Notes: a model not told the origin generated them from the letters alone. A stretch of 64,000 nucleotides of DNA from Heterohyrax brucei (GCA_028571685.1 CM053158.1:56078001-56142000), one strand, 5' to 3'. Numbered from the stretch's first letter, positions 1-11,250 are shown. Program-made: numbers and translations.

Positions 1-127
1 TGTTGCTCTCAATGGATTTCTTTTGTTTATTTTAAATATTTTAAATAAATGGCCACATATAAATTGCTGTGAATAGATGGGCACAGGATCCTGATTTGGC
101 AATATAACAGTAACAACAACAAAAAAA

Positions 128-285
128 GCCAAACCCATTGTCATTGTGTTGACTTTGACTCACAGTAACCCTACAGGACAGAACAGAACTGCCCCATAGA
201 GTTTCCAAGGAGTGCCTGGTGGATTTGAACTGCTGACCTTTTGATTAGCAGTCATAGTGCTTCACCACTGTGCAACCAGGTTTTC
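128..285 (-). mobile_element. AfroSINE, short type
   Basis: Reading the minus strand gives the head, a 'ctgctaatcaaaaggtcagc' B-box region and the tail next to an A-rich tract. The central tRNA-unrelated insert seen in long copies is missing, so this is the short subtype. It is diverged but complete. Confidence 0.9.
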
Positions 286-513
286 TATTTGGCAATATAG
301 CTGTGGAAACCTTCCCAACCAGCTCTCCTCTAGCACGTGGAATTACACTAGGTTAAAACTCATGGAAATAAGTTTCCACTCGAAGAACTAAGGTACACAG
401 CCAACAGGTCTCTGAAGTGTGAAGTTCCAAGCAGCACAGTCGGCTGCTCGCTCATCCCTGCTTTCCATCACCTTCCCCACCACGGCCTTGAATCCCTGGG
501 TTCTGTTATTGGC

Positions 514-1056
514 TGTCCTAGTTCTCTAGTACTGTGACAACAGAAATACCACAAGCAGAGGACTTTAACAAACAGAAATTGATTCACAGTTTAGGATGCT
601 AGCAGTCCTAACTGAGGGCATCAACTCTAGGGGAAGGTTTCCTCTCTCACCTATGGAAGAAGGTTTTGTCTCCTTTCAGCATCCGTGGGCCCACTGCCCC
701 TTGGAGAGCTCTGTGTGTCTTGACATCAGTCTTCCTACAGGTCTAGCAGAGGCCCTGGGTCCAAAGGAATGCTCTTCTTTCTTGGTGGTAGTGAGCTTCC
801 TCTCGTTTGTGCATTGTTCCTCTCTGCTTTTATCAGGGTATGAACCAAGTAAGGCTGTGATTCAAGATCTTGTCCCATTCACATACAGAGGTTAGGATTT
901 ATGACATATCACAAAATGTAGGATAATTATAGCAAATCACAGAAATGGAGGATAATTACACCAGATCACAAGACTGAAAACAACCACACGGTACTGGGAA
1001 TCATGACCCAGCCAAAATGACACACACTTTCTGAACACACAACTGAATCCATGACA
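514..1056 (-). mobile_element. Solo LTR, MaLR/ERVL-like, antisense
   Basis: The block starts TGTCCTAG and ends CATGACA. It resembles the reverse complement of an afrotherian MLT-like LTR: antisense start of the type 'tagtgctgctataacagaaa', then a pyrimidine-rich middle, then 'actgggaatcatgacc' near the other end. The flanks TTGGC (509-513) and CTGGC (1057-1061) form a 5-bp target duplication with one mismatch, the length expected for ERVL/MaLR. No internal viral region is visible. It is an old fossil, and the open frame at 596-895 is incidental to it. Confidence 0.7.
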
Positions 1057-1061
1057 CTGGC

Positions 1062-1439
1062 TCTCTTATTACGGGAGTTGAAAGTCTTTCAGCAGTCATT
1101 TGGGTGCAGACTGCTCATTTCAAAGATAAAGAAACTAAGGCTGAGAGTGATGAAGGGAGTCACTGAGAATGAGGACTGTGAACATCAGCCAGGAGGATAA
1201 CTCTAGTCTCCAGCCTGTCCATTCAATGCTGTTTAGCGTGCTATGGACTGTTCCTACTGTTAGAAACTACATGCTAGAAAAACTCAAGAAACAAGTATAC
1301 ACCTAAACTAAATACTCCTCTATTACCTGAATTTCTAGAACGTCAAAAACTTGGCTTTAGCAACTAAAATTAAGTTTGTTGTCCTTTAGCTTAGATTATA
1401 AAACATTTAAAAAAACAAGACAATCAATGTTTATTAAAG
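1062..1439. other. Low-copy sequence, possible MIR trace
   Basis: No gene is seen. Around 1110-1215 the pattern 'gataaagaaactaaggctgagag' weakly recalls the minus strand of MIR, but it is too diverged to call. The rest is AT-rich and unassigned. Confidence 0.4.
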
Positions 1440-1618
1440 ATTCCCTGAGTGGTGCAAATGGTAAAGCACTCAACTATTGGCCAAAACGCTGGAGGTTCGA
1501 ATTTACCCAGAGGTCCCTTGGAAGACAGTCCTGGAGATCAGTCTGCAAAAGGTCACAGCCTTAAAAACCCTACAGAGTACGGCTGTATTCAGCACATATT
1601 CACTCAACAGCAACAACA
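1440..1618 (+). mobile_element. AfroSINE, type B
   Basis: The head reads 'ccctgagtggtgcaaatggt', followed by 'ggaggttcgaatttacccag'. This is the second AfroSINE subtype, with the 'cccagaggyrcctyggaaga' middle. The 3' end is abraded but finishes in 'caacagcaacaac'. Confidence 0.8.
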
Positions 1619-2510
1619 CTTATTTAATTCTACGTGATTTTCTCTGTCAGAACTTGAGTACTGAAGACTAGATAGATCTGTGTAATCACTTTTCCTTGGA
1701 CATAGAGCTAAAGAAGATACGGGTCAGAATATTGAGAGACAAGAAAAGCACTCGAAGAACGCATCAGTGCTGGTCTTATTCTTCACTCCTTCCTAGAAGT
1801 GAATTTGTAATTGACCTGCATCTACCTTTACTTACTAATTGTCATTTGGACATGTATTTGCACCTTGCACCTTCCTAAAATATTTTAGATTTGCTGTTGA
1901 ATGGGAACAATAAACTAGAACACTTTAGTCAGGGAGGGGAAAATAAAATACTCCAGATTACTAGCAGTTTACCAACACTTGCATGGCTAATGGCTATGAA
2001 ATCATTCGAACAGATTTTTTTTTTTTCCTCATTACCTGTATGTTGAACCAGGAAAACCATGGATAAAAGTTTAGTTAAATTAATAGAGTTTATGTTGAGA
2101 CCTCAACATAATCATGGCTATATGGCTTTGCTTTCAATTTTAAAGAAAGGTGAAATCCAGAAAACTTTGATCAATCATAGATTTTCACCTAAGATTGCTA
2201 AAAACCTTTGGTGTGTCACAAAGTACATTGCGTTGGTCAGCTTTGGTCATAACCCAAGACGACGGATCTTTCTTGATAATAAAACACTGACACTCATCCT
2301 AACACTCTCATTTCATCAATAGGCATAGGGGGAAACCCCATGGGTGGCTAAATATTTGGAAGAGCTCTTAGGAAACCTAGAGGGTCTCTCAAAAAATTAG
2401 CATCATTCCTTTGCAGGTAAAATTCTGTGAAGGATTAGATTTTAATTACAAAGGCATGATGACAACTGGTAATGTGCATGAAAGGTATCCCACTTCTGAC
2501 ACAGTTCCAT
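1619..2510. other. Unassigned AT-rich sequence
   Basis: No recognisable repeat, exon or RNA gene is seen. Several short open frames (60-87 codons) occur, as expected by chance. Confidence 0.5.
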
Positions 2511-2670
2511 TGGAAGCCCTTGTGGCACAGTAGTTAAATGCTCTGCTGCTAACCAAAAGGTCAGCAGTTCAAATCCACCACGTGCTCTTTGGAAACACCA
2601 TGGGGCAGTTCTATTCTGACCTAGAGAATCACCATGAGTTGAAACTAACACAATAGCACTTAACAACAAC
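2511..2670 (+). mobile_element. AfroSINE, short type, with RTE-like tail
   Basis: The head is 'ccttgtggcacagtagttaa', followed by 'gctaaccaaaaggtcagcag'. Its 3' end reads 'agcacttaacaacaac', which is the ending of the RTE LINE (compare 24282-24300) rather than the usual 'ggcaatgggttt'. Confidence 0.85.
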
Positions 2671-2743
2671 ATATACATATGCACTTACATATACACATAC
2701 ATAAACTTACATTCTTAAAAAAAAATTAGAAGTATTTTAAGTC

Positions 2744-2764
2744 TTTTTTTTTTTTTTTTTTTTT
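2744..2764. repeat. Poly-T tract
   Basis: An uninterrupted run of about 21 T, probably the poly-A tail of an old minus-strand retroposon whose body is no longer recognisable. Confidence 0.85.
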
Positions 2765-2972
2765 CGGGTTTCTTCCCAACCTCATATATAAGCTTGCTTT
2801 ATTTCCACATCTCAGCTGCCCTGGTTATAAATATTGAATGATGATATATTAAATATAAAGACATATAGTAAGTACTTAACAGGGTATCTGGGAAATAGCA
2901 GGCACTCATTTAGTGAAAGAATTTTTTAATTAAAAACATATATTAAGATATATTTGGGAAGACTGATTAAAC

Positions 2973-2994
2973 AAATATATATATATATATATAT
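2973..2994. repeat. (AT)n microsatellite
   Basis: About eleven AT dinucleotide units without interruption. Confidence 0.9.
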
Positions 2995-3344
2995 TGAATC
3001 TAATTAAACCCATAAAAGAATTTCCTTTAAACGAGTTAATGCACATAAATAATAATTATGGCAACTACTTCAGCTTACTTACTTGCAGAAGTTTCCTTTT
3101 GGGTGTATGTGGAAATGTTGAGAGGCTTAGTAAGCTACTCAAATCATAAGGACTTCAGAAATGTCTATCCAACCATTTGACAGGTCTTCAAGGAAATCAC
3201 ATTGGTTGCTTTGACCACCAATTCTGAGAACTTGCCTGAGACACCAAACATAGTTCTGAAAGACTTGCTTTCTTCCATCAGCAGAATCAAGTCTCAAATG
3301 ACTTTCAGTGAACACGCATTTTAATAAAACAACCTCCACCAAAC

Positions 3345-3492
3345 ACACCACTGTGCAGTCATTTCTAACTCATAGTGAGCCTACAGACAGAGTAGAATTG
3401 CTTATACAGTTTCCAAGGAGCACCTGGTAGATTTGAACTGCCGATCTTTCGGCTAGCAGCCTTAGCTCTTAAGCACTACACCAGCAGGGTGT
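3345..3492 (-). mobile_element. AfroSINE, short type
   Basis: Minus-strand copy with 'tttccaaggagcacctggta' and the inverted B-box region. Both ends are slightly shortened. Confidence 0.88.
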
Positions 3493-4389
3493 CCAGCAAC
3501 TTGCAGGTCCGCCTCCAAAATAGAATGATTAAGGTCTGCTTTAGAATCAGGATCCCTCTATCAGAGTGAGTGCTTCATCAGCACACTTAGAGGGAACAAA
3601 AGTCCTACACAGATAAACTCCGGACAGTTCGTTCAACCAAATTAACTGGCTGCATAGGTTTCAAACACCTTCCAAGTGCCAAAAAGCCAGGGTAGGAACT
3701 GTGGAGGAAGAAAGATATAGAAATATAGAGAAAAATAGGCCCAGTAGTCACAGAACTAAGCAGATGTCCAGGAAGAAGATAATTAGGTAAAGAGACTAAC
3801 CCTAATTGCCCTACTTTAAACTCTGTAAATAAAGGTACAACAGAAGAGTCAATGGTCAAGTACAATACAGTGCTTTGCTATCTGCCATGAAACGTATCTT
3901 GTGCAAACAGCAATTATCTAAAGGCTGACTTTTTCTCAATGACATCAGATAGTCTGCTTTCAAAGGTGAGATAAACTACCTCAGTCGTTATTTCTTAAGC
4001 ACCCTACAGTTATAAAAATACACGGCACTGCATGTGTTAACTTTTAACTTATAACTAAGAACCACAAACTTAAATAAGCTAGACTTTCTTTTCCATTCGA
4101 TTTGCTCTCAACGGAAGCATGAGAGTTAAAGGAAAAAGAGAACTTTTGATGTGCTCAATGAACCCTCCAAGGCTGGCTCACAGTACCTGTCCGTCGTCAT
4201 TCTCTCTTATCTGTCACTGTTCGACAAATACACTATGGATTTCCATTCTACCACACAAGGATCAACATTTTTATTCTCAAATTATGTTGGAAAATTTTAT
4301 TTTTAATGGAACATCTGAAGGGATAAATCATATTTATGTTTATCATATTTATTGAAGTTTTCCCCATAACATATTTATTCATTCTGTTA
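3493..4389. other. Unassigned sequence
   Basis: No known repeat or gene is seen. The open frame at 4119-4355 is short and has no recognisable motif. Confidence 0.5.
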
Positions 4390-4552
4390 GCTCCTGGAAA
4401 ACCTGGTGGCATAGCGGATAAGTACTACATATGCTAACCAAAAGGTCAGTCTTTTGAATCCACCAGTCACTCCTTAGAAACTCTATGGGGCAGTTCTACT
4501 CCGTCCTATAGGGTCACTATAAGTAGAATCAACTTGACAGCAGTGGGCTTGT
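4390..4552 (+). mobile_element. AfroSINE, short type
   Basis: Full short-type copy from 'ctggaaaacctggtggcata' to the tail 'cagcagtgggcttg'. Confidence 0.9.
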
Positions 4553-4579
4553 TTTTCTTTTTTAAAAAAAGAATTTTTC

Positions 4580-4775
4580 TACAAGGATTTTTGATGGTAC
4601 AATGGTTAAGCCCTCTGCTGCTAACTGAAAGGCTGTTGATTCAAACCCTCCAGCAGCTCTACGGGAGAAGAGATCTGGAGATCAGCTCCCACTAAGATTA
4701 GAGCCTAGAAAAGTCTATGGGGCAGCTCTACTCTGTCCTGTATCAGTTGGAATAGACTTGACTGCACATACAGCA
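4580..4775 (+). mobile_element. AfroSINE, long type
   Basis: This copy lies about 30 bp after the previous SINE in the same orientation. It keeps the central segment between the B-box region and 'tatggggcag', though that segment is rearranged. It ends in 'actgcacatacagcaac'. Confidence 0.8.
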
Positions 4776-5230
4776 ACATCCTGCCCGCCTAGCTGTCTAT
4801 AACCTGCTTACTGAAATATAACTTAATGCTCTTTGAAAAGACTTTCAAAAACAGTAATGTGATATTCTTCTTTTTGACTTTTTTTACCCTACTTTTTCCA
4901 CTGCTTCCCTCTGTTTGGGGGCTAGACAAGCAGGTAGATTTGAAATGTTGGAATGTGAGCAATACAGGGAGCAGAAAATGTAATTTTTTAGTTTCCGAAA
5001 GGAAAAAATACGTACTTTTTTACTGTTACCACTTTATTGTTATAAGCCAGGGTATTTTCTTAAACTATTCTCTGTTTTATTTCTCATTTAACATATCAAG
5101 AGGCATTCTAGTGCCTTTGTTATGGAGAGCCAGACAAAAGAAGTAGGGGAACAAATCTACCTTTTTTTTAGGCACTGGTGGATAGAAGAAAGGAGAGGAG
5201 AAACAGGATGGAAAGCAAAACGGGGTCTTA
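4776..5230. other. Unassigned sequence
   Basis: No known repeat or gene is seen. The short T-rich and A-rich runs carry no recognisable body. Confidence 0.4.
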
Positions 5231-6110
5231 ATCTTCACCCTAGGCCTAGCCCAATACATGGGAGTTATACTAGACATATAAGGGGAATACTGCAGGCAGA
5301 AGGGCACTTGTGACTCAGGGGCATAATGAGGATGACAAGTGTCCGGGGCAATATTTAAGTTGTCCCCTCTGAAGGATTTCAAGGTGAGTGGAGGTTCACA
5401 GCTGCAGTGCATCAGCAGAAACCCCTGCTCGCCTTTGTTGGCTGCCTCGGTTAGACCCCTTTCACAGGTGTGGCTCCCCAGAAGGCCATTCTCTGACTCG
5501 TCTGGTGCCCCTTTGGACTTGCACCCAGGACAAGGGTACCCCGCATCTCCACACCTCCGCACCCATTATTGTGGGAATGAGATGGTCTTTAAGGCCGTTT
5601 CCCAGTAGCCTTATTTGTGGCCATAGTGCAGTACCAGCCCAGACAGAGGGAAGTCCAGAGATTTTCTGTTCCTGAGCCGGGCTTGTTTCTTGTGTGACAC
5701 AGATTGGACTAGAAGCTGCTAAGAATCTGACTGCGGAGGTTCCAACAGCGGCGCTGTGGCAGGGGTAAGGCCATGTATGCTGAGCCACGACGGAGGTCGC
5801 AGCGAGCCCTGGGGTCGGTGGTGTCAGTAGAGACGACGTAAGGCTGAGTCAGCCAGGAAGCAACAAGAGTGAAGCTGAGGGGACCTAGCCAAGAATGCTG
5901 TCAGTCACGGCCCCCCACACCAGCAGTGTTATCAAGCCAGAAGCGAAGGGACGTCACTCGGTGAACAGGGAGCCAGGGAGCACCATAACCCGGGACTACA
6001 ACCTGTCTTCCCAGGAAGAGGCAGGGACAGCAGGACTGCTTCACCTATCTGCCTTCTTGAAGAGTATCTCAGAAGTGGTAGCAGAAATCAGAGGGCTAAT
6101 TATTTTATTT
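5231..6110. other. GC-rich low-copy block with CpG cluster
   Basis: This stretch is clearly richer in G+C than its surroundings. Between about 5720 and 5995 I count roughly sixteen CpGs, unusual in this CpG-poor window. It includes 'agcggcgctg', 'cgacggaggtcgcagcgag' and 'gacgacgtaagg'. A donor-like 'caaggtgagtgg' lies near 5380. An ATG at 5895 opens an 86-codon frame beginning MLSVTAPHTSSVIKPEAKGR, whose product I do not recognise. It could be a first exon or promoter, a retrocopied 5' UTR, or an old repeat not known to me. It belongs to no repeat family I can name. Confidence 0.35.
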
Positions 6111-6155
6111 TCTAAAGCTTCAGATCATTTTTGTATAAGATACTACTCTCCCTAA

Positions 6156-7239
6156 AGAGATCTGGCACTAACAGATTGGATATAATTGTAAAACCTGATT
6201 GAGTATCTGCCAGTGGTTATTTTTCCTTCTACTAATGAGTGGGTAAAGGACTTGGAAACATGATTATATTAATTATAAATTAAAGAACCTATATTTTTTC
6301 CACACATTTAAGTTGTAGTGAACATTAAATTTGATGTTCTGCTATACTTCTAGCCTCAGCACCAATGCCCCCTACTTCGTAAGGATTAGCTCAGTCTGAA
6401 TTAATTGTTTTCTCATCTGAGATCCATAAGGCCTTGGCTTGCTTTAGCACTCACTTCTTTTAGGCTTGTATTACAGATAATATTTATACATCTATCACTG
6501 TTAGAAATAATAGAGCTCTTTGAGGGTATCTACACCAGTAATCATGTAATGTTGTCTCTTATTCACTGAGTTAATGAACTAATGGAATTTAGAAGCCAAA
6601 TGGCATTCAAGCTAGGAATTTTTATTTCAGAGGTCTAACGCATGCTATACTACAGTTTGCATTGTGACTTGCACAGTTAAATGGGAACACGTAATGCTTA
6701 GTAACCAGTTAAACATACTAAATCCTCAAGTGATCAAAGAAGACAAAACCTTCATATGCATTCATAACTGCTGTACTTCCCCTCCCTCCCTCAGTATGTA
6801 TGGTTCTCCTGTTTTTTCTGGTATCAGAGTAAATTCTCCTTACACTTAGCAAATGCTGTGCCAATCACAGCACCCTTCTGAGACGGGCCCTCAGCTTCCT
6901 CTACTCTAAACTACAAGCTGTGTGAAATCTACAACCCTTCAGTGTAGACCAGGTCAGAAAATGTGACAGAATATTGTTTCCATGTTTAGGTTACTAATCA
7001 ACTGACTGAGTGAATCAAACAAGAAATTATCACAGATACAGGCCTGACCTAATCAGGTATACTGTTTAAAAGGCGAAGCACACGAGACATACTCTCTGGA
7101 AGAATACAGCCATCCTTTGAGAAGACAGGGCCACCCAGGGGAGGAATGGAGGGCTACCTCTAGTAGCTGAGAGTGATCTCTAGCAGAAAGCCAACAGGAA
7201 AACTGGCTAAGTGAACCTGGACGCAGAGGCAGGCTTACA
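6156..7239. other. Unassigned sequence
   Basis: AT-rich and low-copy. No exon, RNA gene or repeat that I can name. Confidence 0.5.
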
Positions 7240-7412
7240 GTTTTGTTGTATGTCATTGAGTCAATTCTGGCATGCAGTGACCCTACAGGACAGAGTAGAA
7301 CTGTCCCATAGATTTTCCTATGTCATAATCTTTATGGAAGCTGACTGCCACATCTTTCTCCCATAGAACTTGCAGGTTCAAATCCCAAAACTTTTGGTTA
7401 GTAGCCAAGCAC
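7240..7412 (-). mobile_element. AfroSINE, long type
   Basis: The minus strand retains the long-type middle (inverse of 'gggagaaagatgtggcagtc', here as 'actgccacatctttctccca'). The head is truncated. Confidence 0.88.
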
Positions 7413-7489
7413 AGGCAGTTATAAAGACATCTGTATTTATATACAACTACTGTTGGCAATGCTGAAAACGTAGAGGGTAGAAGGCTGAG

Positions 7490-7873
7490 CTACTGCCCAC
7501 CTGTCCATTTGTGATACTGTGGGGGCTTGTGTGTTCCTCTGATGTTGGAAACTAGTCCATCCATATTTTAAATACCTGCAGGATCACCTGTAATGGTGGA
7601 TAGGTTTTGCAAAGCTTTGAGACTAAGACTAGGAAGAAAGGCCTGGTGATCTACAACAAAAACTTCATGAACTATAAGAGAATACTGCCTGATATTGTAC
7701 TGGATGATGTGCATTCTACACTGCAAGGCACTCAAAACACACAGATTCCAGGATAAGGGACTCGAGCACGCCAATATTTACGAAGATGGTGCAGGACTCG
7801 GTAATGTTCTGTTGTGTTGTACGCGGGGTCAACTTGCATCAGAGCTGGCTCTGTGACAATTAACAACAACAAT
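7490..7873 (+). mobile_element. Short RTE deletion derivative (RTE 5' end joined to 3' end)
   Basis: The first 260 bp parallel the RTE LINE 5' region at about 21148-21390: 'gcttgtgtgttcctctgatg', then 'caggatcacctgtaatggtg', 'gactaggaagaaaggcctgg' and 'ggcactcaaaa'. The last 90 bp parallel the RTE 3' end: 'gatggtgcaggactcggtaa', 'tctgttgtgttgtacgcggg' and a tail 'attaacaacaacaa'. The 2.7 kb between them in a full RTE are absent. It is either a one-off internal deletion or a member of a non-autonomous, SINE-like RTE derivative family. It has no coding capacity. Confidence 0.75.
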
Positions 7874-8487
7874 AGAGTGCTACAACATCACTACCTCTTA
7901 AGCAGTGTACTTCCTAAGCAATATTTTTGTATTTATTAAAGCCATATTAGTAAACTACATGCACAAGAGGGTTTAACTCCTCTCGGTTTTTTTGATAGTG
8001 TTCTTGTCTAATTAGAATACTTAAAAAAGTATATTATCTGGCTGTAAGGAAACCTGTTCTGCAGGGGAGTATAAATGCATTTCTCACTGTCAGGCTATGC
8101 CTAAGATTTATTTTTTTAAGTTATAATAGCTACAGCCATATTTCCCTAGTGATAAAAAGAAATCCCCTTAGTAATCCCTACAAAATCCTGAAGGGCTAAA
8201 AAAGCAATGAAGAGGATTTCTAATGGTAAGTTCTAAATCCTTTTAGAGAACGTCTTGGTTTAAAATAATTTCAGAAATAAAAAAGGAATGCTCATGAATT
8301 GAGCAGTACTATTTAGACATCCTCCAGCAACATCAAGGACATACAAAAGGATTTCACATTCAGAGATTTCAAATAGCTGAAAGTATTCACAATGGTCATG
8401 GGCAGTATGAAGCTGAAGTTAACAGGAAAACCCAACTTTAGACTCTCAGAGCTTGAGAGAAATTGGGGCACCATGTACTGAATGGAA
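7874..8487. other. Unassigned sequence
   Basis: AT-rich. No identifiable element. Confidence 0.5.
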
Positions 8488-8692
8488 GGAGCCCTGGTGG
8501 TACAGCAGTTAAGTGCTCAGCTGCTAACTGAAAGGTCAACAGTTTAAACCCACTGGCAGCATGCAGGCAGAAAGACTGAGAAAGCAGCCTGCTTCCATAG
8601 ACAGCCTTGGAGACCCTGGGGGGGTTCCACTCTGTCCTACAGCGTGGCTGGGAATCACAACTGACTTGCCAGCAACGGCTTTGGTTTCTTTG
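8488..8692 (+). mobile_element. AfroSINE, long type
   Basis: Starts at the canonical 'ggagccctggtggtacagca' and keeps the long-type middle ('gaaagcagcctgcttccata'). Ends 'cagcaacggctttggtttct'. Confidence 0.92.
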
Positions 8693-9179
8693 TTTTGACT
8701 TAATGTAACTGAAGTCCCATCCTGCTCTGCAGCAGCAACAGCAGGTGAGCTGTCACCTGACAACTCCATGTGTTTCTAAGGTAATTAAGCAGAAATCCAG
8801 CTCTGCATAAATAGCCAACTTTCCTATGCATTTTGCTGTCTGGCACTCTAGGGAATGTTCTATTCCTCTTGGGTTTGGATGCCTTTCTAACACTTGAAAG
8901 TAGTTGTTACTATAATGAACTCTTATGAACTCCATATGTATACAGTTGTAGGCATGGAACATAAACAAAGACACAAAGCTACAAGAAACACAGATGTAAA
9001 ACAGTGGGCGTGATGAGAACCATGGCAAACTATGGGAGCTACACCGTGGCCCCAGGGTCAGGCAATAGCACTCCCCTCCCGAGTGTAGGATGAATCTGCA
9101 GGAAGTTAAAAACCGGGATTATCAAGAACAATACAATGTTCCCTTTTAAAAACTGCAATTAATTTAGATATTTATGAAG

Positions 9180-9548
9180 AAGTTACATTTGTCACTGAAG
9201 CTGGATGAGGCCCTGAAACTATTGTCCTGAAATAATCTTTAAACCAAAAATATCCCTTAAAGTCTTCTTTAATCCAAATAACTGTTTAGCTTAACTAGTA
9301 AAGAGTGTCTGCCTTGAGCACTGTGCTCTTTTTAAAAACTATCTGTATAGGACCAAGCTGAGAACAGCAACTAGAAAGGTTAGATAGGAAACCTAGAGGG
9401 CAGCGAGTTTGTTAACCGGGGAGGAACAATTTGGAAAAGGAGGGTGAGAATGTTGCTTGATTCAAAGAATGTAGTTCATGTCCCTGAATTGTACACAAAT
9501 TGTTGAACAACAACAACAATAACAAAATTTAAAAGGAAGTTACATTTG
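9180..9548 (+). mobile_element. 5'-truncated afrotherian L1 3' UTR with 12-bp target duplication
   Basis: The insert 9192-9536 is flanked by a perfect 12-bp direct repeat AAGTTACATTTG (9180-9191 and 9537-9548). Its text ('cctgaaataatctttaaacc', 'tgccttgagcactgtgctct', 'agggtgagaatgttgcttga', 'ctgaattgtacacaaattgt') matches my memory of an elephant L1 3' UTR. It ends in a CAACAACAA/A-rich tail. The target duplication and the tail are the marks of L1-driven insertion. Confidence 0.82.
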
Positions 9549-10010
9549 ACCCTCCAAAATACATCTTCACATTTAAACATTATATAAACAGTTTAGAACG
9601 TCCTTTATATTTTAAACCTATTTGTCATTGAATATTGAGAAGATAACCCCAAATCAATACCTATTCAAATACACAGAAATACAAATCTTATAATCCTGTG
9701 TTGAATTTCTACACTTCTGAACTGAAAGGCTGGAATTGATGCTGGACCCCTGAAATATTAAGTCATGTGAAATGTCATTTAAATCATTAGAGACCATTTT
9801 GTGTAAAAATCTAACTGCTATAAAGATCTGAAGATATGATGAACACTTTGGACATTCTTTTCTAAAGGCATACAAATACACATCATTTAGATATGATTTT
9901 GGATGCTCACCTATTGTCTAAAGTTATTCATTTTCAAATTTAAATACCTTTAAGAAAAACAAGAATGATGATACTAAATGCTAACATGTAGTAGGTGACA
10001 GAGAGAGTAT
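9549..10010. other. Unassigned sequence
   Basis: No gene or named repeat is seen. A short frame on the minus strand (9654-9881) looks like chance. Confidence 0.5.
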
Positions 10011-10176
10011 TGTTGTTGTTGTTGTTAACTGCTGTCGATTCGGTTCTGACTCAAAGTGACCCTATAGGTCAGAGTGGAACTGTCCCACAGAGTTTCCAAG
10101 GAGCACCTGGTGGATTTGAACTGCTGACCTCTTGATTAGCAGCCGTAGCACTTCACCACTACACTCCCAGGGTTTT
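10011..10176 (-). mobile_element. AfroSINE, short type
   Basis: Minus-strand copy preceded by a (TTG)n tract, the complement of a CAA-rich 3' tail. Complete through 'ccagggttttc'. Confidence 0.92.
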
Positions 10177-10302
10177 CAGACAGTATTACGAAGGTTAAAT
10201 GAAATAAGGCACTTACCTCAGGCAGTTTTAAGAATTAAATCAATGAATATAAAGTATTTGAAATATGCATTTTATCAATTCTCTGGTTTTGGAGGTTGGG
10301 TT

Positions 10303-11045
10303 ATTATTATTATTTTTTTACTTGTACTTGAGATGAAGATTTACAGAGAAAATTAGTTGTCATTAAACAATTAATATGCATATTTTATGACATTGGTTGC
10401 CAACCTCAAAACAAAACCAAAAAATCATTGCTGTTGAGTCTATTCCAACTCACAGCTACCCCATAGGACAGAGTAGAACTGCCCCACAGAGTTTCCAAGG
10501 GGAGCCTGGCAGATTTCAACAGCCAAAGTTTTGGTTAGCAGCCACAGCACTTATCCACTACCCCACCAGGCTTTCCTCGCCAACACCACAACATGCGAAT
10601 ACTCTCCCCTTCTTAATCTTGGGTTCCCTGTTACCAGCTTTCCCATCCTGTTCTGTCTGTCATCCTTTCCCTATGGTGATATGCTCATTTAGTATCATTT
10701 TGTTTTATGGGCCTATCAAACTCTAGCTGAAGGGTGAGCCTCAGGAGTGACTCTATACTGAGCTGAAAGGGTGTCTGGTGGCCACACTGTTGGGGTCTCT
10801 CTGGTCTCTATCAGACCAGTAAGTCTAATCTTTGTGTGTGAGTTAGAGTTGTGTTCTACATTTTTCTCCAGCTCTGTCCCAGACCCTCTCTTGTGATCCC
10901 TGTCAGAGCAGTAAGTGGTGGTAGCCAGGAACTGTCAAATCATGTTAGACTCCGCCTGGTGGAGGCTCTGGTAGTTGTGGTCCATTAGTCCTTTGGACAA
11001 ATCTTTCCCTTGTGTCTTTGGAGTTCTTCATTTTCCCTTGCTCCA
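10303..11045 (-). mobile_element. Afrotherian L1 3' UTR, antisense
   Basis: A T-rich start followed by 'cttgtacttgagatgaagat' is the reverse of the L1 poly-A and terminal 3' UTR. Further in come 'cttgggttccctgttaccag', 'ggtctctatcagaccagtaa' and 'gtggtccattagtcctttgg', all known in the elephant L1 3' UTR. The copy stops just before the block shared by the L1 copies at 59.9 and 62.8 kb. An AfroSINE (10410-10576) is nested inside in the same orientation. Confidence 0.85.
10410..10576 (-). mobile_element. AfroSINE, short type, nested in L1
   Basis: Complete short copy interrupting the antisense L1 3' UTR between 'ggttgccaacc' and 'caacaccacaacatgcgaat'. The SINE is therefore younger than that L1. 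Confidence 0.92.
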
Positions 11046-11059
11046 GATGATCACCCTTA

Positions 11060-11250
11060 AATTTTCTTTTCAGAAGAGTATTAGATTTACAGGAAAATTA
11101 TGAAAATAGTACAGAAAGCTCTTGTGTACTCCATACCTACTTTCTGCTAATATTAACATGCTACATTAGCATGGTACATTTGTTACAGCTAATGAGCGCA
11201 ATACCGAAACATGATTATTAAGTCCAGTTTTTCTTTAGTTTTTGCCTGTT
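11060..11250 (-). mobile_element. Old L1M 3' UTR fragment, antisense
   Basis: Text such as 'gaaaatagtacagaaagctc', 'ctgctaatattaacatgcta' and 'agcatggtacatttgttaca' matches the reverse complement of mammalian-wide L1M 3' ends. Boundaries are approximate. Confidence 0.65.

Noticed and set aside
596-895. 99-codon frame with hydrophobic stretch
   Set aside because: It lies inside an antisense solo LTR and is not a membrane protein gene.
5077-5562. 161-codon minus-strand open frame
   Set aside because: Cysteine- and proline-rich text with no recognisable domain. Frames on the other strand are equally open, which fits low stop density in GC-rich DNA.
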